Assembly: GCA_029212415.1 (NCBI GenBank)
Contig: JARGOF010000012.1
Location: forward strand, 82,676 to 146,675
DNA: 64,000 bases
Direction of reading: 5' to 3'
Source of the DNA: Rhizobiaceae bacterium
Lineage (GTDB): Bacteria; Pseudomonadota; Alphaproteobacteria; Rhizobiales; Rhizobiaceae
Shown here: in pieces, positions 35,721 to 47,643 of the stretch
How the letters are laid out: each line of letters begins with the position of its first letter
Position numbering within the stretch: the stretch's first letter is position 1
The notes under the pieces: generated by a model
Seen by the model: the letters and a program-made list of their open reading frames with translations, nothing else
The model's database searches: none
Told to the model about the DNA's origin: nothing
Position numbers and translations under genes: made by a program

Positions 35721-36578
35721 ATGATTTACAGATCAAACCGCCTTTTCGCACCCCGCGCCCTTTCAATCGCCACCGGGCTGGCAACAGTCCTCATCTTGAG
35801 CTGTATCGCGCCCGTGCAAACCTTTGCCGCATCCAGCGCCTGGTCCGAAACGGAGGGCGGCAGAATTCGCATCACAGCGCTTGAACCGTCAGAAGATGGA
35901 TCAATAAGGGCAGTCCTCGATGTCGATCTCCTGCCTGGTTGGAAAACCTATTGGCGTGATCCCGGTGAGGCGGGCGTGCCGCCGTCCCTTGAGTTCGATG
36001 GCAGCACAAATATCAAGGACGCGGTCATTCACTTCCCGGCGCCTGAACGCATCAAGGACGATTATTCCACCTGGGCAGGTTACACCTATCCGGTCGCCTT
36101 CCCCTTAACGTTGTCACAGGACAATGCAGGCACGGCAAGTACGTTGGAGGCGAATGTCTTTCTGGGTCTGTGCCAGTCCATCTGCATTCCGTTTCAGACA
36201 AGTTTTGTCGTCACGATCGACCCCAAAACGCCGGCCAACGCCTTCGAAAAGCGATTGGTTCACAAAGCTTTCATGGCTCTGCCGGAACAGCCGGGCAAAG
36301 GGTTTGACATCGTCTCGGCCGCGCTGGACAAAGACGATGCCCGGTTGACGTTGGCCATCGCATTGCCTGATGGGGCGAAAGAGGCAGAGCTGTTTGTCAC
36401 GGGCCCTGCCGGCTGGTATTTCGAGACACCACGCCTCATCAGCCAAACAAACAACATCGCAACATTTGACAGTGCGATTGACGTTTCCGAAGATGCAGCC
36501 CCACTTTCGGTCAATGGCATACGTGTTCTGGTCAAAGCATCGGGCCGCAGCATGGAGACCGAGCTGTCCCATCCTTGA
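35721..36578 (+). CDS. Periplasmic DsbD-alpha-like (DsbC_N) protein
   Basis: 285 residues. N-terminal signal sequence (about 1-37). The body matches the disulfide-corrector / DsbD-alpha domain: LLPGWKTYWRDPGEAGVPPSLEF, then NVFLGLCQSICIPF with Cys151 and Cys155 as a probable redox pair. No membrane (DsbD-beta) or thioredoxin domain follows, so it must receive electrons from another protein. It likely acts in periplasmic thiol reduction. It is divergent from yqgE, and a peroxiredoxin gene follows after 158 bases on the same strand. Confidence 0.82.
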   Translation: MIYRSNRLFAPRALSIATGLATVLILSCIAPVQTFAASSAWSETEGGRIRITALEPSEDGSIRAVLDVDLLPGWKTYWRDPGEAGVPPSLEFDGSTNIKDAVIHFPAPERIKDDYSTWAGYTYPVAFPLTLSQDNAGTASTLEANVFLGLCQSICIPFQTSFVVTIDPKTPANAFEKRLVHKAFMALPEQPGKGFDIVSAALDKDDARLTLAIALPDGAKEAELFVTGPAGWYFETPRLISQTNNIATFDSAIDVSEDAAPLSVNGIRVLVKASGRSMETELSHP

Positions 36579-36736
36579 TATAAGCCAGGCTTTTCCATCG
36601 AAATGCTGGACAAAGACGCACAAACTTCTATTTAAACAACAGATTGGCGGCCAAAAGGGAACCGCAGTGGCTCCTCCGTCAACTATGATAAACAAACTCT
36701 TTCGTCTATCGACTCTTCATTTCAAGGATCAGACAC

Positions 36737-37222
36737 ATGACTATATCCATTGGCGACAAACTTCCCGAGCTTTCATTGCTGGAAGCAACACCGGACGGCC
36801 AGAACATGGCTTCAACAGCCGAAATATTTGCGGGCAAGAAAATTGTATTGTTTGCCGTTCCAGGCGCCTTTACCCCGACCTGTCATATCAGCCATCTTCC
36901 CGGCTATATCGAACATCGCGAGGCCATTCTGGCCAAGGGCGTTGACGAAATTATCGTGCTTTCGGTCAACGATGGTCACGTGATGAACGCATGGGCCAAG
37001 GACACCGGCGCAGAAGGCAAGATTCGCTTTCTGGCGGATTGGAATGCCGCTTTCTCAAAAGCCATCGGAATGGATATGGACCTGTCAGCCGGCGCAATGG
37101 GCGTACGCTCCAAGCGCTATTCGATGATCGTTGAAGACGGGGTTGTCACAGCAATCAATCTGGAAGAAACGCCACGGGAAGCAGTGACATCCGGAGCTGC
37201 AGCCATTCTCGAACAGCTCTAA
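36737..37222 (+). CDS. 1-Cys peroxiredoxin (Prx5/hybrid type)
   Basis: 161 residues. Peroxiredoxin-5-like: GAFTPTCH with peroxidatic Cys49, and [12 protein letters not shown]. Cys49 is the only cysteine, so an external thiol (glutathione or glutaredoxin) must resolve it. It reduces hydrogen peroxide and alkyl hydroperoxides. AAGGA stands eight bases before the ATG. Its TAA overlaps the stop codon of convergent rnhA. Confidence 0.93.
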   Translation: MTISIGDKLPELSLLEATPDGQNMASTAEIFAGKKIVLFAVPGAFTPTCHISHLPGYIEHREAILAKGVDEIIVLSVNDGHVMNAWAKDTGAEGKIRFLADWNAAFSKAIGMDMDLSAGAMGVRSKRYSMIVEDGVVTAINLEETPREAVTSGAAAILEQL

Positions 37223-37665
37223 CGCCGACCGGTTTTAAACGGCTCCATGGCTGTGCGGGCGAGTTCATCCGCCCGCTCATTTTCCGGGTGACCGGCGTGC
37301 CCCTTCACCCAATGCCATGTCACTTCATGGCCGTTGCGGGCACTATCCAATTCCTGCCAGAGGTCGGCGTTTTTCACCGGCTTTCTGGCAGCCGTCTTCC
37401 AGCCGTTCCTTTTCCAGCCGTTTATCCATCCGTTGATGCCATCGCGGACATAGGAGGAGTCGGTATAAAGGTCCACCTTGCAAGGCGTTTTCAGCGCTTT
37501 GAGCGAGCTGATGGCGGCCATCAGTTCCATGCGATTGTTTGTGGTATCGGCCGCACCTCCAGACAGTTCCCTGTCTGTCTCTCCATGACGCAGGATGGCG
37601 CCCCAGCCACCCGGCCCAGGATTGCCTGAACAGGCGCCGTCGGTGTAAATCTTCACGTGTTTCAA
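37219..37665 (-). CDS. rnhA: Ribonuclease HI
   Basis: 148 residues. Degrades RNA in RNA-DNA hybrids. Catalytic residues are visible at Asp9 ([12 protein letters not shown]), Glu47 (NRMELMA), Asp69 (LYTDSSYV) and the Asp in [10 protein letters not shown], matching Asp10, Glu48, Asp70 and Asp134 of E. coli. The ATG overlaps the thrB stop by four bases; the ispH-thrB-rnhA order is common in rhizobia. Confidence 0.97.
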   Translation of the reverse strand: MKHVKIYTDGACSGNPGPGGWGAILRHGETDRELSGGAADTTNNRMELMAAISSLKALKTPCKVDLYTDSSYVRDGINGWINGWKRNGWKTAARKPVKNADLWQELDSARNGHEVTWHWVKGHAGHPENERADELARTAMEPFKTGRR

Positions 37666-38642
37666 GAGATATCATCCATTCTGCGAAGCCCGTATTCAGT
37701 GGCTGAAACCACGTTGCGATGAAAACGCACATAGCGCAGATATTCCATCGGGTCCTTTTTAACCACCATCGCCCCGTCAGACACCACCAGCCAGTCATGG
37801 AGACGCGTGAGGAAAAAACGCAATGCCGAACCGTGCGCCAGCATCGGCAAAGCATCAGCCTCCTCAGCGCTCAATGGCCTGACGGATTGATAGCCGGCAA
37901 GCAGCGCCATGCCCTTGGTCACATTAAAAGACCCATCTTTCTCAAAGCACCAGGCATTGAGGAGGATCGCCACATCGTAAACCAGAAAATCATTGCAGGC
38001 GAAATAGAAATCTATGAGACCGGAAAACTGCTCCCCAAGGAAAAACACATTGTCGGGAAAGGCATCGGCATGAATCACACCGGACGGCAGGCCTGCTGGC
38101 CATCCGGCTTCCAGCAGTGTCAGATCCGTCTCGATTTCCGTGTCCAGATCTGCCTCGACTTCATTGGCCCGTGATGCTGAAAGGTCCCAAAGGGGACGCC
38201 AATTGCCAACCGACAATGCATTCTTGCGGGTCAGCCAGAAATCCTGTCCGGCCAGGTGCATTTGCGCAATGACCTTGCCGACTTCACTGCAATGGTTTGC
38301 GGTGGGTCGCCTTGGCCACATGCCTTCCAGAAAGGTGATCAGGGCCGCTGGGCGACCGGCCAGCTCACCCAATGCATGCCCCTCGCTGTTGTGCACCGGC
38401 AGCGGACAGGACATGCCCTTTTTTGCCAGATGCTCCATCAGACCAAGAAAGAACGGCAGATCATCGCGGTCAACGCGTTTTTCGTAGAGCGTCAGAATAT
38501 AGGCGCTCTTGCTTGTGTGCAGCAGAAAGTTGGAATTCTCAACACCCTCGGCAATACCCTTGTAAGAGGTCAGTTCACCTACGTCATAGGTGGTCAGGAA
38601 CGTGCGGAGTTCCGCTTCGGATATGTCGGTATAGACCGCCAA
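37662..38642 (-). CDS. thrB: Homoserine kinase
   Basis: 326 residues. Phosphorylates homoserine for threonine synthesis. This is the APH-like (aminoglycoside phosphotransferase fold) homoserine kinase used by alphaproteobacteria and pseudomonads, not the GHMP type: [13 protein letters not shown] in the N-lobe, [13 protein letters not shown], then the catalytic loop [14 protein letters not shown] with GLIDFYFAC. The product feeds ThrC, encoded 8 kb away on the other strand. It overlaps rnhA by four bases and follows ispH after 134 bases. Confidence 0.95.
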   Translation of the reverse strand: MAVYTDISEAELRTFLTTYDVGELTSYKGIAEGVENSNFLLHTSKSAYILTLYEKRVDRDDLPFFLGLMEHLAKKGMSCPLPVHNSEGHALGELAGRPAALITFLEGMWPRRPTANHCSEVGKVIAQMHLAGQDFWLTRKNALSVGNWRPLWDLSASRANEVEADLDTEIETDLTLLEAGWPAGLPSGVIHADAFPDNVFFLGEQFSGLIDFYFACNDFLVYDVAILLNAWCFEKDGSFNVTKGMALLAGYQSVRPLSAEEADALPMLAHGSALRFFLTRLHDWLVVSDGAMVVKKDPMEYLRYVRFHRNVVSATEYGLRRMDDIS

Positions 38643-38776
38643 TGGGATGCCTTTCAGATAGAGCGTGTTGCATCGTCCTAATGCCTGCCACGCCCGATTT
38701 CAATGGATCGCAGCATGTTCTTTACACGTTTCAGGCAAATCAAGACCTGTGCATTCCCGGCAAGGAACCGGAGGGG

Positions 38777-39796
38777 TCAACTGTCCGCATGTCCATTGAC
38801 AAATGCCATATCGACAGATGTCAGTTCGACGTCCCGCAAAACACTCATGACCGGAAAATTTTCATTCTCAATAGCTGTTTCGGCAAGCTCAACAGTCACG
38901 TCAAAACGCGCACGAAAAGCATCGATGATTTCATCAACGATGATCTGCGGTGCAGAGGCACCTGCTGAAAGTCCGATCGTGTGTATGTCCCTGCCATCTA
39001 TGTCCTGCCAGGGAATTTCCCCGGCGCGTTGCACAAGAAGAGAATTCGTCGCCCCTGCCCTCAGGGCGACTTCGACGAGTCGGCGTGAATTGGACGAATT
39101 GGGGGCGCCGACAACAAGAAAGAGATCACAACCCGGGGCTGCTGCCTTGACGGCATCCTGTCGATTGGTCGTGGCATAGCAGATTGATTCAGCCGATGGC
39201 GCCATCATATTGGAAAATCTGTTCTTCAGGATATCGACAATACCCGCCGTATCTTCCACCGACAGCGTCGTTTGCGTGACAAAGCCCAGGTTATCTGGGT
39301 CGATGGGGGTGTAATTCTGCGCATCCTCAACGGTCTCCACGAGACTCACTGCTCCCTGCGGCAATTGTCCCATTGTTCCGATGACCTCGGGGTGTCCGGC
39401 ATGGCCGATCAATATGACATGGCGGCCAAGGCGCTGATGACGCATCGCCTGTTTGTGGACCTTCGAGACCAGAGGGCAAGTGGCATCGAGGTAGAACAGA
39501 TTGCGCGCACGCGCATCTTCTGGCACCGATTTTGGAACGCCATGGGCAGAAAATATCACCGGCTGCTGTTGGTGTTCCGGCGGGATCTCATCAAGTTCCT
39601 CGACAAAGACCGCACCTCTGGCCTGCAGACCTTCGACAACATAGCGATTGTGGACAATCTCGTGGCGAACATAGACGGGCGCGCCGTATTTTTTCAGCGC
39701 CAGAACAACAATCTGGATGGCCCGGTCTACGCCGGCACAAAATCCGCGAGGCCCACATAGTCGTATGGCCAGAGGCGGCTTAGCAGAGTTTGTCAT
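38777..39796 (-). CDS. ispH: 4-hydroxy-3-methylbut-2-enyl diphosphate reductase
   Basis: 339 residues from ATG 39796 (a TTG six codons earlier is also in frame). Last enzyme of the MEP isoprenoid pathway, making IPP and DMAPP. Iron-sulfur ligand cysteines are in PRGFCAG (Cys20), DATCPLVSK and [23 protein letters not shown] and FSAHGVP are normal for the family. The first enzyme of the same pathway, Dxs, is also in this window (57 kb). It is followed by thrB and rnhA on the same strand. Confidence 0.97.
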   Translation of the reverse strand: MTNSAKPPLAIRLCGPRGFCAGVDRAIQIVVLALKKYGAPVYVRHEIVHNRYVVEGLQARGAVFVEELDEIPPEHQQQPVIFSAHGVPKSVPEDARARNLFYLDATCPLVSKVHKQAMRHQRLGRHVILIGHAGHPEVIGTMGQLPQGAVSLVETVEDAQNYTPIDPDNLGFVTQTTLSVEDTAGIVDILKNRFSNMMAPSAESICYATTNRQDAVKAAAPGCDLFLVVGAPNSSNSRRLVEVALRAGATNSLLVQRAGEIPWQDIDGRDIHTIGLSAGASAPQIIVDEIIDAFRARFDVTVELAETAIENENFPVMSVLRDVELTSVDMAFVNGHADS

Positions 39797-39843
39797 AGAT
39801 CTATCCCAAAGCAATTCTGTTCGTTCTTCTAGCCGATTGTAGC

Positions 39844-39875
39844 TCCTGATGGTACCGGCGAATTGTCCATCAGGA
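39844..39875. repeat. Inverted repeat between SURF1 and ispH
   Basis: TCCTGATGG (39844-39852) and CCATCAGGA (39867-39875) are perfect inverted repeats around a 14-nt loop, 48 bp upstream of the ispH ATG. There is no T-run, so it is not a clear terminator for SURF1; it could be an operator or an RNA structure. Confidence 0.45.
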
Positions 39876-39913
39876 ATATGGCCAGATCATAACGGATAGC
39901 AAAATCCCGGCAG

Positions 39914-40720
39914 TCAGTCCTGCGGTCGGAAAGCACGCCAGACGAAGAAGGCGGCAACTGCGAGCAAAGCCAGTGCCAGGCCAAACCAGGTCACAGCATA
40001 TTGCAGGTGATTGTTGGGCAGCACAACGCGGGTGACGTTGCCGACCGGCCCGGCATTGGTGGCTCCATTGGTTGTCGAAACATCCACAAAAAATGGCACC
40101 AGCCGGTTTTCATCCAATCCCATGGCGCTGGCCATGGCGTCGATATCCTTCCAGTACCAGGTGCGTTCCTGCGGCGCATTTTCCGGCACCACCCAACCGG
40201 GTTTCTTGTCGAGCCTGTTGCGGGCGAGACCGACAATCTCCACGGTACCTTCGATTGGCTGCCAGGTCCTTCGGGAGACATCCCGCTGGTCGTAGGCAAT
40301 GAAACCGCGATTGACGATCAGCATCCCACCATCAGAAAGCCGCATCGGCGTATAGACATACCAGCCCGATTGCCCTTCATGGGTGGCGAGATAATATTGT
40401 TCCTGATCGTTTATAAAAGCGCCGGTAAAATGCACCGGAAGGTAGTCCACATCCCCGCTCTTGTCCCACAGCGCACGGGCATCGGCCAGCGTGACGGGCG
40501 CCTGCTGCATGCGACTGCCGATGGTTGCGACAAGAGCCTCCTTCCATTGGAGGCGCTGCACCTGCCAATTGCCAAGCAGGAGCAAAATGCAAAAAGCAAC
40601 CAGGGTGAAAAGGTAAAAGAAAAACCCCGGCCGTCTGGAACCACGCTTCGTTCCATCCGATGTCCCCACGGGGGAGATCGGCTTGTCAGCGCCGGTACCC
40701 TTGCTGACTGCTCTAGTCAT
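39914..40720 (-). CDS. SURF1 family cytochrome oxidase assembly protein
   Basis: 268 residues. Two membrane helices (about 33-51 and 243-262) flank a periplasmic domain, the SURF1 layout. GNWQVQRLQWKEALVATI and YTPMRLSDGGMLIVNRGFI are family-typical. It helps insert heme a into subunit I of aa3 oxidase. It overlaps the DUF983 gene by eight bases and ends the cta locus. Confidence 0.92.
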   Translation of the reverse strand: MTRAVSKGTGADKPISPVGTSDGTKRGSRRPGFFFYLFTLVAFCILLLLGNWQVQRLQWKEALVATIGSRMQQAPVTLADARALWDKSGDVDYLPVHFTGAFINDQEQYYLATHEGQSGWYVYTPMRLSDGGMLIVNRGFIAYDQRDVSRRTWQPIEGTVEIVGLARNRLDKKPGWVVPENAPQERTWYWKDIDAMASAMGLDENRLVPFFVDVSTTNGATNAGPVGNVTRVVLPNNHLQYAVTWFGLALALLAVAAFFVWRAFRPQD

Positions 40721-41099
40721 TGTTTATCTGGCCTTCCTGGGCGCTGTTCTTGTACTGCAGATCGATCAGAACACCCTTGAGCGCCCGCAGCAACCACAGA
40801 CAAAGACCAATGGTCAGCGGTATCCAAAGGATGAAATGCAGCCACAGAGGCGGCTGGTAGGTGACCTCTGTCCAAAGCGCCAGACCGACCATCAGAAAAC
40901 CGATGAACAGGATGACAAAGACGGCAGGTCCATCACCGGCATCGGCAAAACCGTAATCCAGACCGCAATTGCCGCAGGATTTCTTGACGCTCAGATATCC
41001 GTCGAACAGCTTTCCCTCGCCGCAACGCGGGCAACGGCCTTTCAGCCCGGCTGCGATAGGGTCAACCGGCGGGTAGAGGGCCTGGTCCTGCTTGTCCAT
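40713..41099 (-). CDS. DUF983 membrane protein of the cta locus
   Basis: 128 residues. An N-terminal zinc-ribbon-like pair of CxxC motifs (RCPRCGEGKLF and CGNCGLDYG) is followed by two membrane helices (about 55-75 and 80-105). The family is conserved next to cytochrome oxidase genes in alphaproteobacteria and presumed to act in oxidase assembly, though its job is not established. It lies 55 bases after the strong terminator that follows ctaE and overlaps SURF1. Confidence 0.88.
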   Translation of the reverse strand: MDKQDQALYPPVDPIAAGLKGRCPRCGEGKLFDGYLSVKKSCGNCGLDYGFADAGDGPAVFVILFIGFLMVGLALWTEVTYQPPLWLHFILWIPLTIGLCLWLLRALKGVLIDLQYKNSAQEGQINND

Positions 41100-41154
41100 G
41101 TCATTGCTCCATTCAAATTACGCGTCGTCTATCCAGAGGTTTTTTTGTCCCGCC

Positions 41155-41202
41155 AAAAAGATTGGGGGCGCCCGCACCATGTGCTGCGCCCCCTCCCCAA
41201 TT
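41155..41202 (-). terminator. Rho-independent terminator after ctaE
   Basis: On the minus strand, a GC-rich stem (GGGGGCGC 41193-41186 with GCGCCCCC 41171-41164), extended inside by GCAC/GTGC with one mismatch and a 3-nt loop, is followed by CTTTTT (41160-41155). A second register (ATTGGGG/CCCCAAT) overlaps. It lies between ctaE and DUF983-SURF1, so the latter pair is either read through or separately transcribed. Confidence 0.82.
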
Positions 41203-41240
41203 GTATTCTTTCAGGCCAATTGAATTTGACCGGATTTGTA

Positions 41241-42119
41241 TCAGTGGCCGATAATCTCGACGCCCCAGGATGCCCACACATAGATCGTGAAGAACAGGAA
41301 CAGCCAGACAACGTCAACGAAATGCCAATACCAGGCAGCTGCCTCGAGGCCAAAATGCTGCTTCGGTGTGAAGTCTCCTGCTGCGGCGCGAATAAGGCAG
41401 ACAATCAGGAAGATGGTTCCGACAATAACGTGAAAACCATGGAAGCCGGTAGCCATGAAGAACGTCGAACCATAGATCGAATCCTTGAAGGCAAATGGCG
41501 CATGAATATATTCATAGGCCTGCACAAAGGAGAACAGAATACCAAGTGCAATGGTGATTGCCAGCCCCTGCACCAGTCCCTTGCGGTTTCCATGCAGCAG
41601 AGCGTGATGCCCCCAGGTCAAGGCTGTACCGGACAACAGCAGGATGATCGTATTGTAGAGCGGCAAATGGAAGGGATCGAGTATCTCGATATCCACCGGT
41701 GGCCATTGGCCACCCGTATGGGCGACGCGTGCTACCTGGGCTGCTTCACCAGCAAAGATACTGGCATCGAAAAAGGCCCAGAACCAGGCAACGAAGAACA
41801 TGACTTCAGAGGCAATGAACATCATCATGCCATAACGCAGATGCAGCGATACAACAGGCGTATGATAGCCCTCATGGGCTTCCTTGATACAATCGGCCCA
41901 CCACGCGTACATCGTGTAGAGGACAATGGCCAGACCAAGGAAGAAGACCCATGGATTGGCCATTTCGAGGCCAAACAAATCAAGGGTATCGCCGGACAGA
42001 TAGCGCATATAGATGATGCCGCCAAATGCCATTACCAAGGCGCCAACGGAGCCGATAAATGGCCATGGGCTTGGATCGATTATGTGATAGTCATGGTTCT
42101 TTTGATGCGCATCAGCCAT
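41241..42119 (-). CDS. ctaE: Cytochrome c oxidase subunit III
   Basis: 292 residues from ATG 42119. Seven membrane helices; starts MADAHQKNHDYHIIDPSPWP, typical for subunit III. Conserved HEGYHT, FWAFFDASIF, and C-terminal GTIFLIVCLIRAA and WYWHFVDVVWLFLF are present. It is part of the aa3-type oxidase complex in the cytoplasmic membrane. It follows ctaG after 59 bases and is ended by a strong terminator. Confidence 0.97.
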   Translation of the reverse strand: MADAHQKNHDYHIIDPSPWPFIGSVGALVMAFGGIIYMRYLSGDTLDLFGLEMANPWVFFLGLAIVLYTMYAWWADCIKEAHEGYHTPVVSLHLRYGMMMFIASEVMFFVAWFWAFFDASIFAGEAAQVARVAHTGGQWPPVDIEILDPFHLPLYNTIILLLSGTALTWGHHALLHGNRKGLVQGLAITIALGILFSFVQAYEYIHAPFAFKDSIYGSTFFMATGFHGFHVIVGTIFLIVCLIRAAAGDFTPKQHFGLEAAAWYWHFVDVVWLFLFFTIYVWASWGVEIIGH

Positions 42120-42178
42120 TTGAAAGTCCCCGAATAGCCTTTTCGTTGTAGCCGCGGTTGCCCGCAAGCCATGTGTTG

Positions 42179-42808
42179 TCAGAGCCTGTCCGCATCCTCT
42201 TGCACGGAACCGGAGGCGCGGGCCACCGGTTTGTCCTCATGCAGGGGATAAAATGTGTAAGACAGCGTTATGGTATTGATATTCTTTGTTTCCGGAGCAT
42301 CAACAATGGCCGGATCAATAAAGAAGACCACTGGCATGTCCAGGCTTTCACCCGGTTGCAACTCCGTTTCGGTAAAGCAGAAACATTCCACCTTGTTGAA
42401 ATAGGCGCCGGCCACCTGCGGTGTGACATTGAAAGTCGCCTTGCCGCTGCTGGCTGTCGCACCCGTATTCGTCGCCAAATAGGATATTTGCACGGTCTCG
42501 CCAATGCGCATTTCCACATCGCGCTGAACAGGCTTGAACTCCCAATTCAGGGCATTGGACGTATTGGCGTCGAAACGCACATCTATCTTGCGATCCAGCA
42601 CGGTTTCTGAATATTGCTCCACCCGCTGCGTCGTGCCGCCATAACCGGTAACCTGACAAAAAAGCTGGTACAATGGTACGGAAGCATAGGCCATGCCTAC
42701 CATACCAACCACAACACTTGCACACACGGCCACAATCATGCGATTGCCGCGCGCCTTGTTGCCAGGTGGATTGCTGTCTGCCTGTATCTGCCTGTTGTCC
42801 ATATCCAT
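42179..42808 (-). CDS. ctaG: Cytochrome c oxidase assembly protein CtaG/Cox11
   Basis: 209 residues. A single N-terminal membrane helix (about 24-44) and a periplasmic domain with the Cu-binding motif ECFCFTE. It delivers Cu(B) to subunit [18 protein letters not shown] after the membrane helix is a Cox11 hallmark. Its ATG comes two bases after the stop of the small CoxF-like gene. Confidence 0.96.
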   Translation of the reverse strand: MDMDNRQIQADSNPPGNKARGNRMIVAVCASVVVGMVGMAYASVPLYQLFCQVTGYGGTTQRVEQYSETVLDRKIDVRFDANTSNALNWEFKPVQRDVEMRIGETVQISYLATNTGATASSGKATFNVTPQVAGAYFNKVECFCFTETELQPGESLDMPVVFFIDPAIVDAPETKNINTITLSYTFYPLHEDKPVARASGSVQEDADRL

Positions 42809-42810
42809 AC

Positions 42811-42963
42811 CTACAATGGCCGGGCAAGAATGGCCGGGCCAAACTTGATGATGGTTGCCACATAGAAGAGCACGACCAGCGATACCAGAACCACGGCAAT
42901 GGCAATGGAGCGGCGGCGCCGGGATTTTTTCTGCTTTGGCGTCAATTCGTAGAGTTCATTCAT
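42811..42963 (-). CDS. CoxF/CtaF-like small membrane protein of the cta locus
   Basis: 50 residues: [20 protein letters not shown] start, then one membrane helix ([18 protein letters not shown]) and a short tail ending ILARPL. The ATG overlaps the ctaB stop by two to three bases and the stop is two bases before ctaG, so it is clearly a translated member of the operon. Small proteins of this kind are conserved between ctaB and ctaG in rhizobia; the exact role in oxidase assembly is unknown. Its 3' end carries an 11-bp repeat (AATGGCCGGGC at 42815 and 42829), which duplicates CCCGGCCATT in the coding strand. Confidence 0.85.
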   Translation of the reverse strand: MNELYELTPKQKKSRRRRSIAIAVVLVSLVVLFYVATIIKFGPAILARPL

Positions 42964-43901
42964 GCCCACACCCCGAACCGGGTCAGCGCACTGTCGATCA
43001 ACAGCATGGCAAACAGGCCAAACAGATAGATCAGTGAATAACCAAACATCGCCTTGGCCGGCTTCATGACCTTGTCATCGGCGTCCATGCGATAGACCTG
43101 AAAGGCATACCAGACGAAACCGATGCCAAGCCCTGCGGCCAACAGGCCATAGGCCAGACCGGCAAAACCCATGAAATAGGGAAGAACGCCAACAAAGGCT
43201 GTGACAAGCGCATAGGCCAGAATCTGTTTTTGCGTGGAACGCACACCGGCAACATTTGGCATCATCGGCACGCCGGCGTTGCCATAGTCAGTCTGTTTGA
43301 ACAGGGCGAGCGCCCAGAAATGCGGTGGTGTCCAAAGGAATATGATGAGGAAGAGAACGACACTGTCCCAGGAGATCGAACCGGTCACGCTGGCCCAGCC
43401 GATCATCGGAGGAAAGGCTCCGGCTGCTCCACCGATCACGATGTTCTGCGGCGTCGAACGCTTGAGCCACATCGTATAGACAACGGCATAGAAGAAGATG
43501 GTGAAAGCCAGCAGGGCGGATGCAACCCAATTGACCAACAACCCGAGTGTCATCACGGAAAATGCCGACAGCACCAGACCGAATATCAGCGCTTCACTGC
43601 GGGTGACGCGACCATCGGGTATCGGCCGACGCGCTGTGCGCGACATGATCGCATCGATATCCGCGTCGTACCACATGTTGAGCGCCCCGGAGGCGCCTGC
43701 GCCCACAGCAATGCAGAGGATTGCAACGGCTCCAAAGAATGGATGGATTGTGCCGGGCGCCATGATCAGGCCAACAAATGCCGTGAACACGACAAGCGAC
43801 ATGACGCGCGGCTTGAGCAGCTCAAAATAGTCCCGTGGATCAGCTTCGGACAAGCCGATCTGCGATCCTGTAAGACTTTCATGTTCGCCGGTTATAGCCA
43901 T
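42960..43901 (-). CDS. ctaB: Protoheme IX farnesyltransferase (heme o synthase)
   Basis: 313 residues, about nine membrane helices. Converts heme b to heme o, the first step to heme a. The UbiA-family Asp-rich motif is [15 protein letters not shown], followed by RPIPDG, and the second loop has YTMWLKR. It lies between ctaD and the small CoxF-like gene, with a hairpin in the 83-bp gap before it. Confidence 0.96.
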   Translation of the reverse strand: MAITGEHESLTGSQIGLSEADPRDYFELLKPRVMSLVVFTAFVGLIMAPGTIHPFFGAVAILCIAVGAGASGALNMWYDADIDAIMSRTARRPIPDGRVTRSEALIFGLVLSAFSVMTLGLLVNWVASALLAFTIFFYAVVYTMWLKRSTPQNIVIGGAAGAFPPMIGWASVTGSISWDSVVLFLIIFLWTPPHFWALALFKQTDYGNAGVPMMPNVAGVRSTQKQILAYALVTAFVGVLPYFMGFAGLAYGLLAAGLGIGFVWYAFQVYRMDADDKVMKPAKAMFGYSLIYLFGLFAMLLIDSALTRFGVWA

Positions 43902-43937
43902 CGTATCTTTTCAATCGCCTGTTGCTGGGGGTACCAA

Positions 43938-43955
43938 GGGCCGCCTTGGCGGCCC
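43938..43955. other. Stable GC-rich hairpin between ctaD and ctaB
   Basis: GGGCCGC and GCGGCCC (43938-43944, 43949-43955) pair perfectly around a 4-nt loop; an alternative CCAAGG/CCTTGG stem overlaps. There is no T-run, so it is more likely an mRNA stability or processing element that sets ctaD levels apart from the assembly genes than a terminator. Confidence 0.5.
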
Positions 43956-43984
43956 GTGCTGTTCTTGAAGTATATTGCTGCCCG

Positions 43985-46538
<2,554 letters not shown>

Positions 46539-46913
46539 AACATTTCTCCCTCGAGCATACGCGGCTGCACCTGCAACAACGCATAATCCCTTAATTTGAC
46601 AGCGCTTCAAACCATAGTTTAGAGCCAATCGCAACTGGCTGACAGGTGTTTGTGTGCGACATTTTATGCACCTGTCATGGTCAACAGCACTTCGTGGCCT
46701 GTTAAACGGTATAGGCTGAAAAAAATATTTCGCACGAATTTGTTTGGTCACTGTTGAAAAACAATAGAATTTAGGGGCTCTATCACAGCAATGTTGCCGC
46801 ATTTTCCAAATATCTGGCCTTCCTATTGCAACTTGGGAAAAAATGGACACTTTTCAACAACCAGTCTGTTCCGGCAAACTGGCAAGACTGATTCGCATCG
46901 CGCTGGAGCTAAA
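46539..46913. other. 375-bp divergent spacer between ctaC and ialB
   Basis: No gene seen. It must hold the promoter of the cta operon and that of ialB. The one clear structure is a perfect inverted repeat GACAGGTG (46641-46648) / CACCTGTC (46669-46676) with a 20-bp spacer, about 110 bp upstream of ctaC. The part near 46720-46800 is AT-rich. I found no FNR box (TTGAT-N4-ATCAA). Confidence 0.55.
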
Positions 46914-47429
46914 ATGCTACGAACCATCATGAATAAAATGCCACTGCTTTCATTGGCCGCGGTTTTCGCCACGACGGCAACAGTCGGCATGGCACAACAA
47001 TCCGGGACGGTGCGCGCCAATCACGGCGCATGGTCCATTGTTTGTGATCAACCGGCCGGAGCCTCCAGCGAACAATGTGCCCTGATGCAAAATGTGATCG
47101 CCGAGGACCGACCGGAAATGGGTCTGTCGGTCGTGGTGCTAAAGACTGCGGACAATCAGGCGCGTGTGCTTCGGGTATTGGCGCCTCTGGGTGTGCTTCT
47201 TCCCAATGGTCTCGGTCTGAACATCGACGGCAAAGACATTGGCCGGGCCTATTTCGTGCGCTGTTTTGCCGATGGCTGCTACGCGGAAGTCATTCTGGAA
47301 GAAACGCTGTTGAAAACCTTGCAGGCTGGAATGACAGCGACCTTCATCGTCTTTCAGACGCCTGAGGAGGGAATCGGCATTCCCGTGGACCTGACCGGTT
47401 TCACCGACGGCTTCGCCGCCCTGCCCTGA
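46914..47429 (+). CDS. Invasion-associated locus B (IalB) family protein
   Basis: 171 residues from ATG 46914, with GGAG upstream; a second ATG six codons later is possible. A signal peptide is cut near AMAQQ (VGMAQQSG), then the IalB domain: NHGAWSIVCDQP, CALMQNV, GLNIDGKDIGRAYFVRCFADGCYAEV. The pairs of cysteines are typical. IalB proteins are periplasmic or envelope-associated; in Bartonella one affects erythrocyte invasion, but free-living rhizobia carry several of unknown role. A weak hairpin terminator follows. Confidence 0.88.
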   Translation: MLRTIMNKMPLLSLAAVFATTATVGMAQQSGTVRANHGAWSIVCDQPAGASSEQCALMQNVIAEDRPEMGLSVVVLKTADNQARVLRVLAPLGVLLPNGLGLNIDGKDIGRAYFVRCFADGCYAEVILEETLLKTLQAGMTATFIVFQTPEEGIGIPVDLTGFTDGFAALP

Positions 47430-47470
47430 ACAATCACGGACAATTCCGTATGGTAGTCTGATTTGAAATC

Positions 47471-47498
47471 TCCGCACCTGAAAGCAGATGCGGATTTT
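47471..47498 (+). terminator. Probable terminator after ialB
   Basis: TCCGCACCTG and CAGATGCGGA form a stem with one mismatch and an AAAG loop, followed by TTTT (47495-47498). It lies 41 bases after the ialB stop and upstream of tldD on the same strand. The T-run is short, so efficiency is uncertain. Confidence 0.6.
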
Positions 47499-47643
47499 GG
47501 CCTATTGCCCGTTTGATTTGCGCAAAAACCCCTTTGGCTGCAATCCCATTGGATAATGCAGACGCATACCCTTATATAGTGTCATGACACCGATCCCGAT
47601 TGCACGGGACAAATTCCTTGACCGAAACATTGCGGACGAACCC

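Noticed and set aside
40683..42137. 484-codon plus-strand frame across DUF983, ctaE and their spacer
   Set aside because: It crosses three features on the other strand, including a terminator, and looks like an antisense shadow.
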